The notes under the pieces are model-generated. The model saw nothing but the letters and a program-made list of their open reading frames with translations, was not told the origin of the DNA and made no database searches. This document shows, in pieces, positions 1 through 9,079 of a stretch of 36,197 nt of DNA (position 1 is the first letter of the stretch; each line of letters begins with the position of its first letter). Source of the stretch: an uncultured bacterium (GTDB taxonomy: Bacteria; Verrucomicrobiota; Kiritimatiellia; CAIKKV01; CAITUY01); NCBI GenBank assembly GCA_903958395.1, contig CAJBSZ010000242.1, forward strand, positions 1 to 36,197. Direction: 5' to 3'. A program made the position numbers and the translations under genes.

Positions 1-570
1 CCGAACAATCTTCCAATAACGACTCGCCAATTGAACCGCCAGAACATTGTCATCTACAACCAGAACACGCTTCGCTTGCAGATCCTTGATTGATAAAGGA
101 ACAATATCCATTTGAAATGCAGGATCTGCCTTCAAGAAAGAAGCTGTAAGAATGAACTCGCTGCCATTCCCGGGAATGGACTCAATCCATATCTTTCCTT
201 GCATGGCTGTCACTAGCGCGCGTACGATCGCAAGCCCCAGTCCGGTTCCACCAAACTTGCGTGTTGTCGAAGGATCTGCCTGTTCAAAGGCCAGAAAGAT
301 CTTTTCCTGTTGATCCTTGGGTACTCCGATACCCGTATCCTTAACCGTAAAACGCAGCCCTATTTCACCACTTCTGCCCTCTATTAAAGAATCGTCCAGA
401 CGAACAATGATCCCAATACTTCCGCTAGCCGTAAACTTGATCGCATTGTTCAAAAGATTCACAAAGATCTGCCGCATGCGCGTCGGGTCACCTTTCAGAT
501 AACGCGGGATCTCTTTGGGAATGTCCACGTAAACCTCAAGCGGCTTGTCTTCCAGGCGAGGCAAGATCAT
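1..570 (-). CDS. Hybrid sensor histidine kinase, C-terminal part, running off the left edge
   Basis: The minus-strand frame reads a histidine-kinase ATPase domain followed by the first residues of a receiver domain. Visible motifs are the N-box (RQIFVNLLNNAIKFT), the G1 box (VKDTGIGVP), the G2 box (GTGLGLAIV) and, near the window edge, a receiver start (RVLVVDDN). The product would be a phosphorelay sensor kinase passing phosphate from a His to an attached Asp domain. The dimerisation/His-phosphotransfer domain that should precede the N-box is absent. Homology begins only a few codons after ATG 570, and the DNA upstream is the tail of the thioredoxin gene plus a beta-helix relic. The fragment therefore lacks its catalytic His and sensor region and is probably not a working kinase by itself. 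Its 3' end lies outside the window. No convincing ribosome-binding site precedes 570, so the start is a guess. Confidence 0.75.
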   Translation of the reverse strand, partial: MILPRLEDKPLEVYVDIPKEIPRYLKGDPTRMRQIFVNLLNNAIKFTASGSIGIIVRLDDSLIEGRSGEIGLRFTVKDTGIGVPKDQQEKIFLAFEQADPSTTRKFGGTGLGLAIVRALVTAMQGKIWIESIPGNGSEFILTASFLKADPAFQMDIVPLSIKDLQAKRVLVVDDNVLAVQLASRYWKIVR

Positions 571-3217
571 CCTTGAACTTGGCCACCCGGATCGCATCGG
601 TTCGGGCATCCTGCGGCCTCATTGACAAAGCCGGGGCTGGCATCGATTTTGAGGTTATGGCGTCGGCAGTCTTTGTCCGGATATCTCGTTCGGAAACTTC
701 CTGCCATTGCGACCATTCGCTTGCACCCAGAGGATTTTTTGCTCGGACCCGCCACCGGAATGTCTGGTTGGGACGAGTGTCGGACACATACGGCAAGTCC
801 ACGGAAAACAGAGATCGCGCGCCCCATATCCGTTTGTTCGGTTCGAAACTTTCGTCTACTTGCTCCTCTATGTCATAACTGACCGGATGTTTTCCAGAAC
901 TCGGCGTCCATCGATAATCCACAAAGCGCCCAATGTCGTGCACGGCTTTACCGTTAAGCGGAAACTCAGGCTGAGGGGTCGTGGGGATCCCATCTGAGGA
1001 AGGGGGTGCCCCAAATGGATCGCCGAATCTCTCGACTTTACCGTTTGCAAAGAGAACTAAAAAAGCAAAACCACCCGGCATACACGGGGAATGATATTTG
1101 ACATGTCCCCATTGCAACACATAGACACGCTCGCCACTATTTGCCTGTTTGGCTTGCATCGGCTCACCAATGAGCTTCACAACTTCCCTCTCGCTCATCC
1201 CAGTCCTCAGAAGCGCCCAATTCTTTTCATCGGGCTGAACCTCGTCAACAATGGTTTTAGGGAGATGACCGGCCTCATAGTCGCAGAGAGTCGATTGGAG
1301 GACGGACATGTAATTGCTATTCCCATCCGGGTCATCGATCAGGCCGATTGCTTCCTTCAGCAGCGTGATCGCCTTGTTCCTTTGGTCTTTCATGAAAGCT
1401 GCACGGGCCAGCACTTGGAGATGCCTCGCTTTTCCCCGCCGATTATCCTCACCTAAAATCATTGCCTGGTTGGCTTTGTCGGCCATCGTGTAGGCGGCCT
1501 CGAGAGGTTCTCCACGTAGGGATTCATTTTCAAGCAAACCAGAGGCAAGGGAAAGCAGTTGCCACGGATCAGCCTCATCCACGCTGAGCTTGCGCGCCAA
1601 AAGGGCCGCAGCGTCCCAATTCATCTTCTGAATATCATCATTAAACTCCCGCCAGGTTTCGGCACGTTCCTCCTCACGGCTCTTCGGAGTATTCTTCTCT
1701 GGTGACGGGGCGGTGACGGCAACCTTTGAGGCATCGAATGTGCCAGCAAGAACATCTTCGACCATTTTTTCTGTGAGTTCAGAAGGGTAACCGATCCATG
1801 CAAGTTTGCCGTCTTTGGCAACGAGGAATGCGCACGGAATTCCATTCTGACCTGCCGCGTTCAGCCAATTTTCTTTCATCGAGCCTTTCGATGACTCGGT
1901 CACGTTATCCAAGGCGACAGGATAAGTCATCTTGTTGCCCATTCTCGTGACGAATGGCTTGACGACCGTCTGGTCTTGCTCGCTGACGTTCTGGCCGATG
2001 ACCACCAACCCTTTGTCCTTGAACTTGAGATGCAGCTCGTTGAGATGCGGAATGCTGGCCACGCAAGGCCCACACCAAGTTGCCCAGAACTCAACAAGGT
2101 AGGCTTTCCCTTTCGATAACTCAGTGATCGGGCCACCTTGCACCCACCCACCGACAGCCAGCTGAGGGGCGGGGTCGCCAGCCTTGAGCATCGGGGTGAT
2201 TGTCTTCTCCTTCTTGAGATGACCCGCCTTGTAGCTGTCGAGATTCGATTGGTAGGCTGCCTTGTCCGCTTTATCCACCGTGGGACCTGCCATTAATGCG
2301 ACCACTTTTTCCTGAAGCGCGATGGCTTTCTCCCTTTCGCCTTTCATGAACGTTGCGCGGGCGAGAATATTCAGATGATCCGCCCGATGTTCATCCGTAT
2401 ACTTGGTCAAATCGCCCTCGTTGGCCTTGACGGCAAGTTCAAAGGAGGTTGCAAGAGCTGCCACAGGCAGATTCTCATTATGAAGCAGACCTTCAGCCAG
2501 CGCTTTGAGATGGCATTGATTGGTGTCGGTCTTTCCCTGCCTTTCAGCCAATCGAAGGGCCTCGTCCCACCTCTGTTCTTCGATATCTTGGGAAAATTCG
2601 GCCCAGACTTTTTCAAAGTCCTGTTCGGCAAGGAAGTAGGCAGCGGCCTTTGCGACATCGAACTTACCATCGAGAACCTCCTCGATCATTTTTTCCGACA
2701 GCTCGTCGGGGTGCCCGATCCAGGCGATCCTGCCATCTTTCCCAACCAGGAACGCGCACGGAATGCCATGTTGACCAGCGGCCCCCATCCAGGCATCCCA
2801 CGTCAGTCCTTCAATTGAGCTCATGTAATCCAAAGCGACGGGATACTTCATCTGATTGGCCATCTTCGCGACGAAGGGTTTCACCTTCACCTGGTTCTTG
2901 CCTTCCACATTCTGCCCGATGACGATCAACCCCCGACTCTTGAATTTGAGATGGAGCTCGTTCAGATGGGGAATGCTGTCCGCGCAAGGGCCACACCATG
3001 TCGCCCAAAACTCGACAAGGTAGGCCTTGCCTTTCTCGAACTCCGTAATTGGCCCCCCTTGCAGCCACTCGCACTCAATCAACTTCGGAGCGGGATCGCC
3101 GGGCTTGAGTGTTGGTTCTGCGGCTGGCAATGCGATTACGGTGGTTAGCAGCAGAACAGCGAAAAGTGTGCCCTGACTTGCGGCAACAAGGATATTGAAT
3201 ATGGGCTTTGTTCTCAT
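536..3217 (-). CDS. Exported protein with two TlpA-like thioredoxin domains, SmpA-like and FN3-like C-terminus
   Basis: An 893-residue protein with an N-terminal signal peptide (hydrophobic stretch about residues 9-31). It contains two tandem copies of a roughly 300-residue unit, each a TlpA/AhpC-type thioredoxin domain followed by a helical repeat-like segment. Both thioredoxin domains keep the CXXC motif WCGPC (residues 74-78 and 381-385), so extracytoplasmic disulfide reduction or exchange is plausible. After about residue 665 comes a segment like the SmpA/OmlA fold (TGMSEREVVKLIGEP), then a fibronectin-III-like stretch ending near WRVRAKNPLG. The last 45 or so residues are not a natural continuation: they overlap, in another frame, a relic of a beta-helix gene and then the kinase fragment. 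The true C-terminus has therefore probably been replaced. It follows the 926-residue gene by 47 bp and is likely cotranscribed with it. The ATG at 3217 has only a weak Shine-Dalgarno. Confidence 0.85.
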   Translation of the reverse strand: MRTKPIFNILVAASQGTLFAVLLLTTVIALPAAEPTLKPGDPAPKLIECEWLQGGPITEFEKGKAYLVEFWATWCGPCADSIPHLNELHLKFKSRGLIVIGQNVEGKNQVKVKPFVAKMANQMKYPVALDYMSSIEGLTWDAWMGAAGQHGIPCAFLVGKDGRIAWIGHPDELSEKMIEEVLDGKFDVAKAAAYFLAEQDFEKVWAEFSQDIEEQRWDEALRLAERQGKTDTNQCHLKALAEGLLHNENLPVAALATSFELAVKANEGDLTKYTDEHRADHLNILARATFMKGEREKAIALQEKVVALMAGPTVDKADKAAYQSNLDSYKAGHLKKEKTITPMLKAGDPAPQLAVGGWVQGGPITELSKGKAYLVEFWATWCGPCVASIPHLNELHLKFKDKGLVVIGQNVSEQDQTVVKPFVTRMGNKMTYPVALDNVTESSKGSMKENWLNAAGQNGIPCAFLVAKDGKLAWIGYPSELTEKMVEDVLAGTFDASKVAVTAPSPEKNTPKSREEERAETWREFNDDIQKMNWDAAALLARKLSVDEADPWQLLSLASGLLENESLRGEPLEAAYTMADKANQAMILGEDNRRGKARHLQVLARAAFMKDQRNKAITLLKEAIGLIDDPDGNSNYMSVLQSTLCDYEAGHLPKTIVDEVQPDEKNWALLRTGMSEREVVKLIGEPMQAKQANSGERVYVLQWGHVKYHSPCMPGGFAFLVLFANGKVERFGDPFGAPPSSDGIPTTPQPEFPLNGKAVHDIGRFVDYRWTPSSGKHPVSYDIEEQVDESFEPNKRIWGARSLFSVDLPYVSDTRPNQTFRWRVRAKNPLGASEWSQWQEVSERDIRTKTADAITSKSMPAPALSMRPQDARTDAIRVAKFKDDLASPGRQAA
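609..686 (-). pseudogene. Relic of the 3' end of a right-handed beta-helix protein gene
   Basis: In a frame different from the overlapping thioredoxin-protein gene, these 78 bases encode a 26-residue segment matching the C-terminal region of the beta-helix lipoprotein at 20712-23135. About 19 of 26 residues are identical, including RYPD near the start and PGFVNEAAG at the end. The DNA also aligns without gaps to about 20814-20890. Homology stops abruptly at both ends. This is a fragment of a second, otherwise missing, beta-helix gene, caught between the end of the FN3-like segment and the kinase fragment. Confidence 0.75.
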
Positions 3218-3264
3218 CCCAAGACACCAGAGGCGATGTTAGTTTTCATAGAACTGCGCATGCC

Positions 3265-6045
3265 CTATCGTATCTTGAACACACTGCCTCGCGGGAGGGT
3301 GGTCAAGTTACCATACAGCTCTATTTCCCGGGCATCGGGAATGCCGTCATAATCCAAGTCGCTCGCCGGACCGGTCGCAAGGCCTGTGGGCGTGTTGGTC
3401 CAGATCTTCACTGAGTCGAAATAGGCCGCTCCACCCTGCCCGCCTGCCAGGCTCAGGTCATGATAGGTCGCGATCGACGTCGCGGACACAAAGGGAATCT
3501 CCTGCCGCAGCAGGGTTCGGTTCAGGAAGATCGACGCTTTACTGGAATTGAAATCGAGGAACACACTCACACGCGCCCAGTCCCCTGTTCCGACCGTCGG
3601 AACCGGGCCACCCACGACATCGTTGCTGCACACCACCCAGCCGGGCATCTGCCGGTTATACAGTGTCAGCCACCCGTTGGTCCCGAAGTACAACTGCACC
3701 GCACTGGTGGTGTCCACCGTATCCGGCGCGGTTTCAAGCGTCATCTGGCTGGTGTCCTTCAGGTAAAGATCAGTCCACACCCGCGTATAAGTGACACTCG
3801 TACTGACCGAATTGGATACCGAGACCGCCGCCGGAATCAGGGCGGCATGGGCATCCAGATTCGTCACCGCGACCTGCACCACCGCACCAGGATCCGTCGC
3901 CGCCCAGCCATAACGCCCGAGTGATCTTAAGGCCGTGTTCGCTGCATAATTCTCAAAGTCATCGGTGAAGTTCAGGGTGGACTTTGCAAACAGGAAGGAG
4001 TTCGTATTCAGCCAGAACGTACCGGACAGCGTAATGCCATTTACCGTCACCTCTCCGTCCACAACATGAACCTGCCCGACAGAATCGGCAAAAGTTAGAC
4101 CGCCAAAAGTGGCCACCGTATTGCTGATCGTCAGCAACCCGCCCGATGCCACATTCACCTGGCCCGTCACCGTCAACGCGCCCGACACCGTGCTGACCAT
4201 ACCCGTAATCACCGTCACCGAACCATTGATCGTCAGGTTTGTGTCGCCGGCGGCGCCTGTCATGTTCGTCCCCACCAGCATCACGCCATTGGAGAGTACC
4301 AGCGTCTCTGCGTACACGCCGTTGCTGACCACGATCTGGTCGTTCGTCCACGCCAACGCAACCGCCAGTGCCCCCGTGATCGTCGTATGGTCACCCGGGA
4401 CATAGTGGATGCCATCCCGTATAAACGCCGCCGTAATCATCTGGTCATTTGTGATATTGGAAGCGAAATTGGTATAGGTAGCTGTCTTTGTGTTGTCAAA
4501 GAGGGTAACCACGCCGTTGTTGGTTAACGCCGCCACCACATAGGCCTCAGCACCCGTCAGGGCATACGTCACGTCCTGCCAAGTCGACACCATGGTGTTG
4601 GTCCCGGACGGGGTGATCGTACCATTCCCCGCGGAGGTCACACGGTTGGTCACCATCCAGTACGTTCCCGGCCCATTGGTTATGCTGCCAATCGCCAAAC
4701 TGCCGCCGACCACCTGCACTTTTCCGCCCGCCCCCGTGGCCAGGCCGCCGAAACTGGTCGCCGTGTTGCTGATCGTCAGCAACCCGCCCGCCGCTATCGT
4801 CACCTGGCCCGTCACCGTCAACGCGCCCGACACCGTACTGACCATGCCCGTAATCACCGTCACAGAGCCATTGATCGTCAGGTTCGTGTCGCCGGGGCCT
4901 GTCATGTTCGTCCCCACCAGCATCACGCCATTGGAGAGGACCAGCGTCTCCGCGTACACGCCGTTGCTGACCACGATCTGGTCGTTTGTCCAAGCCAACG
5001 CGACCGCCAGGGCACCCGTGATCGTCGTATGGTCACCCGGAACATAGTGGATGCCGTCCCGCACAAACTCCGCATGAATCACCCGGTCGGCTGTGACGTT
5101 ATTGTTGGTGTACGCCCAGCTCCTGAAACCGGTCGAGTTGAGTGATGGCAGAACATCCACGATAGTGTTCGTCAGCCCCCCCACGATCCAGGCTTCCGCA
5201 CTGGTCAGGGTATAGGCCACATTCGACCCTGAAATCACCGTGAAGGTCCCCGTCGGGTTGATGGTTCCGCTCCCCGTCGCAGAGACGGTATTGGTCAGCC
5301 GCCGCCACGTGGCCACGTTCCCGTATTGCTGGACCTCAAGCGCATCGGCCAGGCCGTCATGATCCAGGTCCACATTCGTCAGGGATGGGGGGATGGCATT
5401 GCTGACGTACACATTATCCAGCAGGGCATTGGTATCGCTTCCACTATCAAGCTGGAACGACCCATACGTGTTCAGGTTCGTGATGAAAGGGAGCCCGTTC
5501 GTCAGCAGGTGGCCGTTCAGGAACAGCGAGACCGTGTGATTCGTATAGTTCTGGAACACGCTGACCTGGGCCCAGTTTGTGGCGCCGACCACCACGTTGC
5601 TACCCCACACATCCTGCGTGATTTCGACCCAGTTGGTGACGCCGGGATCATAGACCAGCGCATAGCCCCCGGTGCTGATGCCCATCATATAGGTGGTGTT
5701 GGCGAACGCAGGCGGAACAGTCTCGAGAATCATGCGATTGGTCTCGTAGAGCCAACACTCCGTCCAGATGTTGGTGGCCACCTGGCCCACCCCGTTGGAT
5801 ACCGAGGTGTTCACCGGCAAATAGACCGCATTGGTCCCCGGGCCATCGTGCGCCGGTGAGTAGGAATTGGTCACCACCACATCAGTCGAGGAGGCCCACC
5901 AGTTGCTCAGGCCGTTGACACTAACGCCTGCGGTAAAGCGCTCGAAGTCATCCGCCACAAATGCCCCCGCCGCATCCGTATTACGAATGGCGAACGCCAA
6001 CACTAGCGCTGCCACCGTCTTGAGTTTTATTTTAAACCTGTTCAT
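3265..6045 (-). CDS. Large exported repeat protein with two LamG-like and two Ca-binding segments
   Basis: A 926-residue protein with a signal peptide ending near DAAGA (residue 26). The layout is symmetrical. A LamG/concanavalin-like domain (about residues 30-220, beginning DDFERF) is followed by a thrombospondin-3/EF-type Ca-binding motif (DLDHDGLADALE, about 227). Two InlB-B-repeat-like segments (GSGTINPTG, GNGTITPSG) alternate with two nearly identical blocks of about 108 residues starting RDGIHYVPGDH (329 and 543). A second LamG-like domain (DDFENY) and a second Ca motif (DLDYDGIPDARE) follow near the end. The repeated blocks resemble parallel beta-helix rungs. A surface or secreted carbohydrate-binding or adhesive role is inferred; no catalytic motif is seen. 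A G-rich Shine-Dalgarno lies just upstream of ATG 6045. The gene follows the 914-residue gene after 27 bp, consistent with one transcript. Confidence 0.88.
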   Translation of the reverse strand: MNRFKIKLKTVAALVLAFAIRNTDAAGAFVADDFERFTAGVSVNGLSNWWASSTDVVVTNSYSPAHDGPGTNAVYLPVNTSVSNGVGQVATNIWTECWLYETNRMILETVPPAFANTTYMMGISTGGYALVYDPGVTNWVEITQDVWGSNVVVGATNWAQVSVFQNYTNHTVSLFLNGHLLTNGLPFITNLNTYGSFQLDSGSDTNALLDNVYVSNAIPPSLTNVDLDHDGLADALEVQQYGNVATWRRLTNTVSATGSGTINPTGTFTVISGSNVAYTLTSAEAWIVGGLTNTIVDVLPSLNSTGFRSWAYTNNNVTADRVIHAEFVRDGIHYVPGDHTTITGALAVALAWTNDQIVVSNGVYAETLVLSNGVMLVGTNMTGPGDTNLTINGSVTVITGMVSTVSGALTVTGQVTIAAGGLLTISNTATSFGGLATGAGGKVQVVGGSLAIGSITNGPGTYWMVTNRVTSAGNGTITPSGTNTMVSTWQDVTYALTGAEAYVVAALTNNGVVTLFDNTKTATYTNFASNITNDQMITAAFIRDGIHYVPGDHTTITGALAVALAWTNDQIVVSNGVYAETLVLSNGVMLVGTNMTGAAGDTNLTINGSVTVITGMVSTVSGALTVTGQVNVASGGLLTISNTVATFGGLTFADSVGQVHVVDGEVTVNGITLSGTFWLNTNSFLFAKSTLNFTDDFENYAANTALRSLGRYGWAATDPGAVVQVAVTNLDAHAALIPAAVSVSNSVSTSVTYTRVWTDLYLKDTSQMTLETAPDTVDTTSAVQLYFGTNGWLTLYNRQMPGWVVCSNDVVGGPVPTVGTGDWARVSVFLDFNSSKASIFLNRTLLRQEIPFVSATSIATYHDLSLAGGQGGAAYFDSVKIWTNTPTGLATGPASDLDYDGIPDAREIELYGNLTTLPRGSVFKIR
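4091..4419 (-). repeat. Intragenic direct repeat, copy 2
   Basis: Second copy of the block, starting at residue 543. It differs from copy 1 by one inserted codon (MTGAAGDT versus MTGPGDT) and by a few substitutions near its end, where the two copies diverge into different rungs. Confidence 0.85.
4738..5061 (-). repeat. Intragenic direct repeat, copy 1
   Basis: First copy (in reading order) of a block of about 320 bp inside the 926-residue gene. It encodes residues 329-436, from RDGIHYVPGDH to about FGGLATG. It is nearly identical to copy 2, with mostly synonymous or single-base differences, which points to recent duplication or ongoing gene conversion. Confidence 0.85.
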
Positions 6046-6072
6046 CGCCCCCCCTTTTCATGAAGCAAGCGC

Positions 6073-8817
6073 TCAGTGAATGCTCAGAATCAGCCCTGAC
6101 GGGGTTAGCAGCATGAGTTGCAAATTATCTGGCGAGGAAACCAGATGTGACCCAGGCCTGATTCCCGTCCCTGTGATTGTCGGCACAGTGGAAGCGGCGT
6201 AAGTGATCGGGTTCACCGATGTGAACAAAACACGTTTGTTTGGGAATGTGCCGGTTCCGCTGGCATTGATGACCATATTCGTGGGCAGCGTCAGCGTGCC
6301 CGTCACGTTGACAACATCCCCTGTTGTGGCGTTATAATTCCAGTAGACCACCGAGCCTTCGCCCAGGGTCAGATTATTTGCAAAAGTCAGGGTCCCGACG
6401 TCGTTATTCGTTGTCCCGCCCGAAACCCCGGCCCCCGAAGCGACGATGACCGAGCCGGTCACCAGGCCGTTCCCCGCCAGGTATTGATTGTTCGTGAGGG
6501 TGTACCCCGAGGTCCAGGCGCTGACGTTGAAGGTCGCTCCACTTACAACATTGATCGAACTCTGGTCAAGAACACCCGCCGCTGTCAGTTTCAACACGCC
6601 GTTACTGACTGTCGTCATCCCGCTGTAGGAATTGGCGCCGGAGAGCGTCAGCGTTCCAGATCCGAGCTTGGTCATCCCGCCTACACCGGCGCCCGAAACA
6701 GAGTTTGTGACGGAGAAATTGACGGTATCAATCTTTCCGCCACCCGCCAGGAAGTAGTTGGTGCCGATTCCGTAAAGCAGGTTGCTGCTGGCCCGCGCGT
6801 GCAGGACGCCTACGTTGCTGAAGTTCATGGCGGCCGTATTGCTGCTCAAGTTGACGCTGGAAACATACGCATCGCCCGACAGATTGAAACTGCTGTTGAC
6901 GCCACCGAGGGTGATGGTGCTGACGTTGGTCAGGACGCCGCCAACACCCGCGGTCAGGGTGTTGTTCGTGTTCGCCCCCGCGCCGCCAAGGGTTATCGCT
7001 CCTGTGCTGAGATCCCACAAAGCGCCCGCCCCGCCCACGTAAGCCCAGTTGCCATTGTTGGCAACGCCGAGGCTGGCGCCGATTTGGCTCGACGTGCTGA
7101 CGACCCGTCCGCCATTGGTGACGATCAAATAGTTGCCCAAGGTGTTGGTTTCAGTATAGGTGCTGTTACCACCAATATTCACTGCCCCTGCCGTCAACCG
7201 GCCGCCCTGGCCAACCAAGCACCCGTTAGAGACCGTATTGGCAGTGCTACTATTGTAGGCGTCGCCGATCGCTAAAGTTAAGAAGTTGACGGCGGCATTG
7301 CTCCCGTCGGTCCCGGCGCCCCCCACAATGATGTAGCAGTTGGAAAAAGAGCCATTCCGGCCAATGAAGCTGTTCCCGCCGACGAAGCTTGCCTGGCCGC
7401 CATTCGTGACTATCAGATAATTAGCTGTGCCTTGAATATTAAGTACATTGCCAACAAGCGTTCCGCCTTGATCCACTATGGCCCGGTTGTTAAAACCATT
7501 GAGATTTTGGCCGATGATAAAGGCATTAGCATCCCTCAAGGTCGCTCTGGCCCCGGCGCTGTTGGTGCCGCCCACGTAAAGGTAATTGTTGGTGGCGTTA
7601 AGACCACCCATGGTGAAATTACGGCTGGTGGCGTTAGTTCGCAAAAACTGGCCGCCGTTGATGATATTCATCGTATTACCGATACCGACGTTCCACCCCG
7701 CGCCAAAGCCCATGCCATTGACGATGGCCATCGTGCCGTTGTTGATGGTCAGCGTGGAGTTGCCGTTTTCACCTAAACTTACGTCAAACGAACCACTGAT
7801 CGGATAACTGGCATTACCGATCTGGAACACCGCGTTGGAATTCACGCTGAAAGAATTACCGAGAATCTTCGGCGCTATCCAGGTGCCGTTGGTCTGCACG
7901 AAGGAGATGAGATTAGAACCGCCGTTCATGGTCCAGTTGCCGCTCATGTTGTAGGCGGTGTTGGAAGGGATCAGGATGCTGGCCGCGATGGCGGCGGCGT
8001 TGGACGTGATCAGCGTGCCACCGCTCATGGTGAAGGCGGAAGCGACCGTCGCGCCGCCAAGCACGCCATTGGTGGAGAGCAACTGCTGGACGGTGATGGC
8101 GCTGCCGCTGTTCATTGTGAGCGCACCGGTCAGCACATTGATGGTTGCCCCAGGCGTGTTGATCGCGCCACCATTGGCAACCGTCAGCGTACCGCCGTTG
8201 ATCGTCGTGTTACCGGAGTAGGTGTTCGCGCCGGAAAGGGTCAGCGTGCTTGAACCGGACTTGGTCAAAGCCTTACCAGCCCCACCGATGGCGCCCGAAA
8301 AAATGAAGCCCGCCGTTCCGTTTCCCGTAAATGTGATGTCCTGGTTGAGCGTAAGATTGGGAGCGTTGGTGAAGGCCAGCGTTTTCGTGCCATTCATGCC
8401 GCTTAGGTTCACGGTGGGCGTGGTGCCGTCAAAGGTCCATGTGTTGACCGCCGTGCCGATGTTGACGGCTGTATTGGCCGTAGCTGACGCTCCCAAGCCA
8501 TTGAGTGTCAACGTATTCAGCGTGAGCGTGGCGGGATCGGCATTGATAGTAAAGGTGGGCTGCCCCAAGGCGGTGGTGGTGTCGCTGAAGAATACAACCG
8601 TGGCATCGGAAGCACCCACCGGCACGCCGTTCGCGTCCCAGTTCGCAGCAACATTCCATGGTTTAGCGCCAGCCACCGTGTTTGTGTAGGTGTAGGTAGT
8701 CGCCGCTTGCGCCGTTCCCGCCACCAGCAGCGCCATGACGGCGATGGCAAGCGCCGACAAACACCCTGAACTCGTTCGTCCGAAAGACCGTGTCACATCC
8801 TGTTGAAGTGTCTTCAT
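6073..8817 (-). CDS. Secreted protein with autotransporter-associated beta-strand repeats
   Basis: A 914-residue protein rich in Gly, Asn, Ser and Thr. Its N-terminal signal peptide has a hydrophobic core at about residues 20-36, with cleavage after AQA. Two clear autotransporter-associated beta-strand motifs are present: KSGSSTLTLSGANTYSG near residue 185 and KLGSGTLTLSGANSYSG about 500 residues later. Between them lie many short beta-helix-like turns (repeated NYLIVTNGG, YVGGAG). The family forms extended right-handed beta-helices on the surface or outside the cell. There is no outer-membrane autotransporter barrel and no PEP-CTERM or LPXTG anchor; the C-terminus ends LILSIH, so release or another sorting route is likely. 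An AAGGAG Shine-Dalgarno sits 7 bases before ATG 8817. It is the first gene of a probable three-gene operon with the two genes that follow it on this strand. Function beyond surface structure is unknown. Confidence 0.88.
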   Translation of the reverse strand: MKTLQQDVTRSFGRTSSGCLSALAIAVMALLVAGTAQAATTYTYTNTVAGAKPWNVAANWDANGVPVGASDATVVFFSDTTTALGQPTFTINADPATLTLNTLTLNGLGASATANTAVNIGTAVNTWTFDGTTPTVNLSGMNGTKTLAFTNAPNLTLNQDITFTGNGTAGFIFSGAIGGAGKALTKSGSSTLTLSGANTYSGNTTINGGTLTVANGGAINTPGATINVLTGALTMNSGSAITVQQLLSTNGVLGGATVASAFTMSGGTLITSNAAAIAASILIPSNTAYNMSGNWTMNGGSNLISFVQTNGTWIAPKILGNSFSVNSNAVFQIGNASYPISGSFDVSLGENGNSTLTINNGTMAIVNGMGFGAGWNVGIGNTMNIINGGQFLRTNATSRNFTMGGLNATNNYLYVGGTNSAGARATLRDANAFIIGQNLNGFNNRAIVDQGGTLVGNVLNIQGTANYLIVTNGGQASFVGGNSFIGRNGSFSNCYIIVGGAGTDGSNAAVNFLTLAIGDAYNSSTANTVSNGCLVGQGGRLTAGAVNIGGNSTYTETNTLGNYLIVTNGGRVVSTSSQIGASLGVANNGNWAYVGGAGALWDLSTGAITLGGAGANTNNTLTAGVGGVLTNVSTITLGGVNSSFNLSGDAYVSSVNLSSNTAAMNFSNVGVLHARASSNLLYGIGTNYFLAGGGKIDTVNFSVTNSVSGAGVGGMTKLGSGTLTLSGANSYSGMTTVSNGVLKLTAAGVLDQSSINVVSGATFNVSAWTSGYTLTNNQYLAGNGLVTGSVIVASGAGVSGGTTNNDVGTLTFANNLTLGEGSVVYWNYNATTGDVVNVTGTLTLPTNMVINASGTGTFPNKRVLFTSVNPITYAASTVPTITGTGIRPGSHLVSSPDNLQLMLLTPSGLILSIH

Positions 8818-8905
8818 CGTATGTCTCCTTGGCTACTTTAGCTCCCCCGAATTGATCCCACTTTTCTCAAATTCAGCTTATAGTTTCGCACATCCCAAAA
8901 TATCC

Positions 8906-8929
8906 GTCATGTCGTAAAAAAAACGACAT
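8906..8929 (-). promoter_or_regulatory. Dyad-symmetric motif upstream of the 914-residue gene, shared with the operon at 23135
   Basis: Plus-strand GTCATGTCGTAAAAAA (8906-8921) is part of a perfect inverted repeat: ATGTCG at 8909-8914 and CGACAT at 8924-8929 around an A-rich spacer. It sits about 90 bp upstream of ATG 8817. The same 16 bases occur in the same orientation at 23198-23213, upstream of the beta-helix lipoprotein gene. A common regulator site is inferred. Confidence 0.5.
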
Positions 8930-8976
8930 AACTGGGAGTGATGATTTGGCGGCCTTGTAACGGCTGCCCTACTGGT

Positions 8977-8996
8977 GCGACGCTCAGGGTCGTCGC
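8977..8996. other. Hairpin-forming inverted repeat in the divergent intergenic region
   Basis: GCGACG (8977-8982) and CGTCGC (8991-8996) form a 6-bp stem with an 8-base loop in the 262-bp gap between the divergent genes at 8817 and 9080. It could be an operator, a leader structure or chance in GC-rich DNA. Confidence 0.25.
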
Positions 8997-9079
8997 GCGC
9001 TATGAGCGTGCCCCCCCCTACGGAGCCCTCCTGCATCCTAAGCTTGCTTTAAGCCTCGGCGTCCTTCTAAAGTGAACGC

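Noticed and set aside
6073-6200. PEP-CTERM or other sorting signal at the end of the 914-residue protein
   Set aside because: The C-terminus has no PEP motif, transmembrane segment and basic tail in the required order.
4091-8300. Repetitive DNA resembling a repeat array
   Set aside because: The repeats are long, uneven and in frame within beta-strand-repeat proteins; there are no short uniform repeats with unique spacers, so this is not CRISPR.
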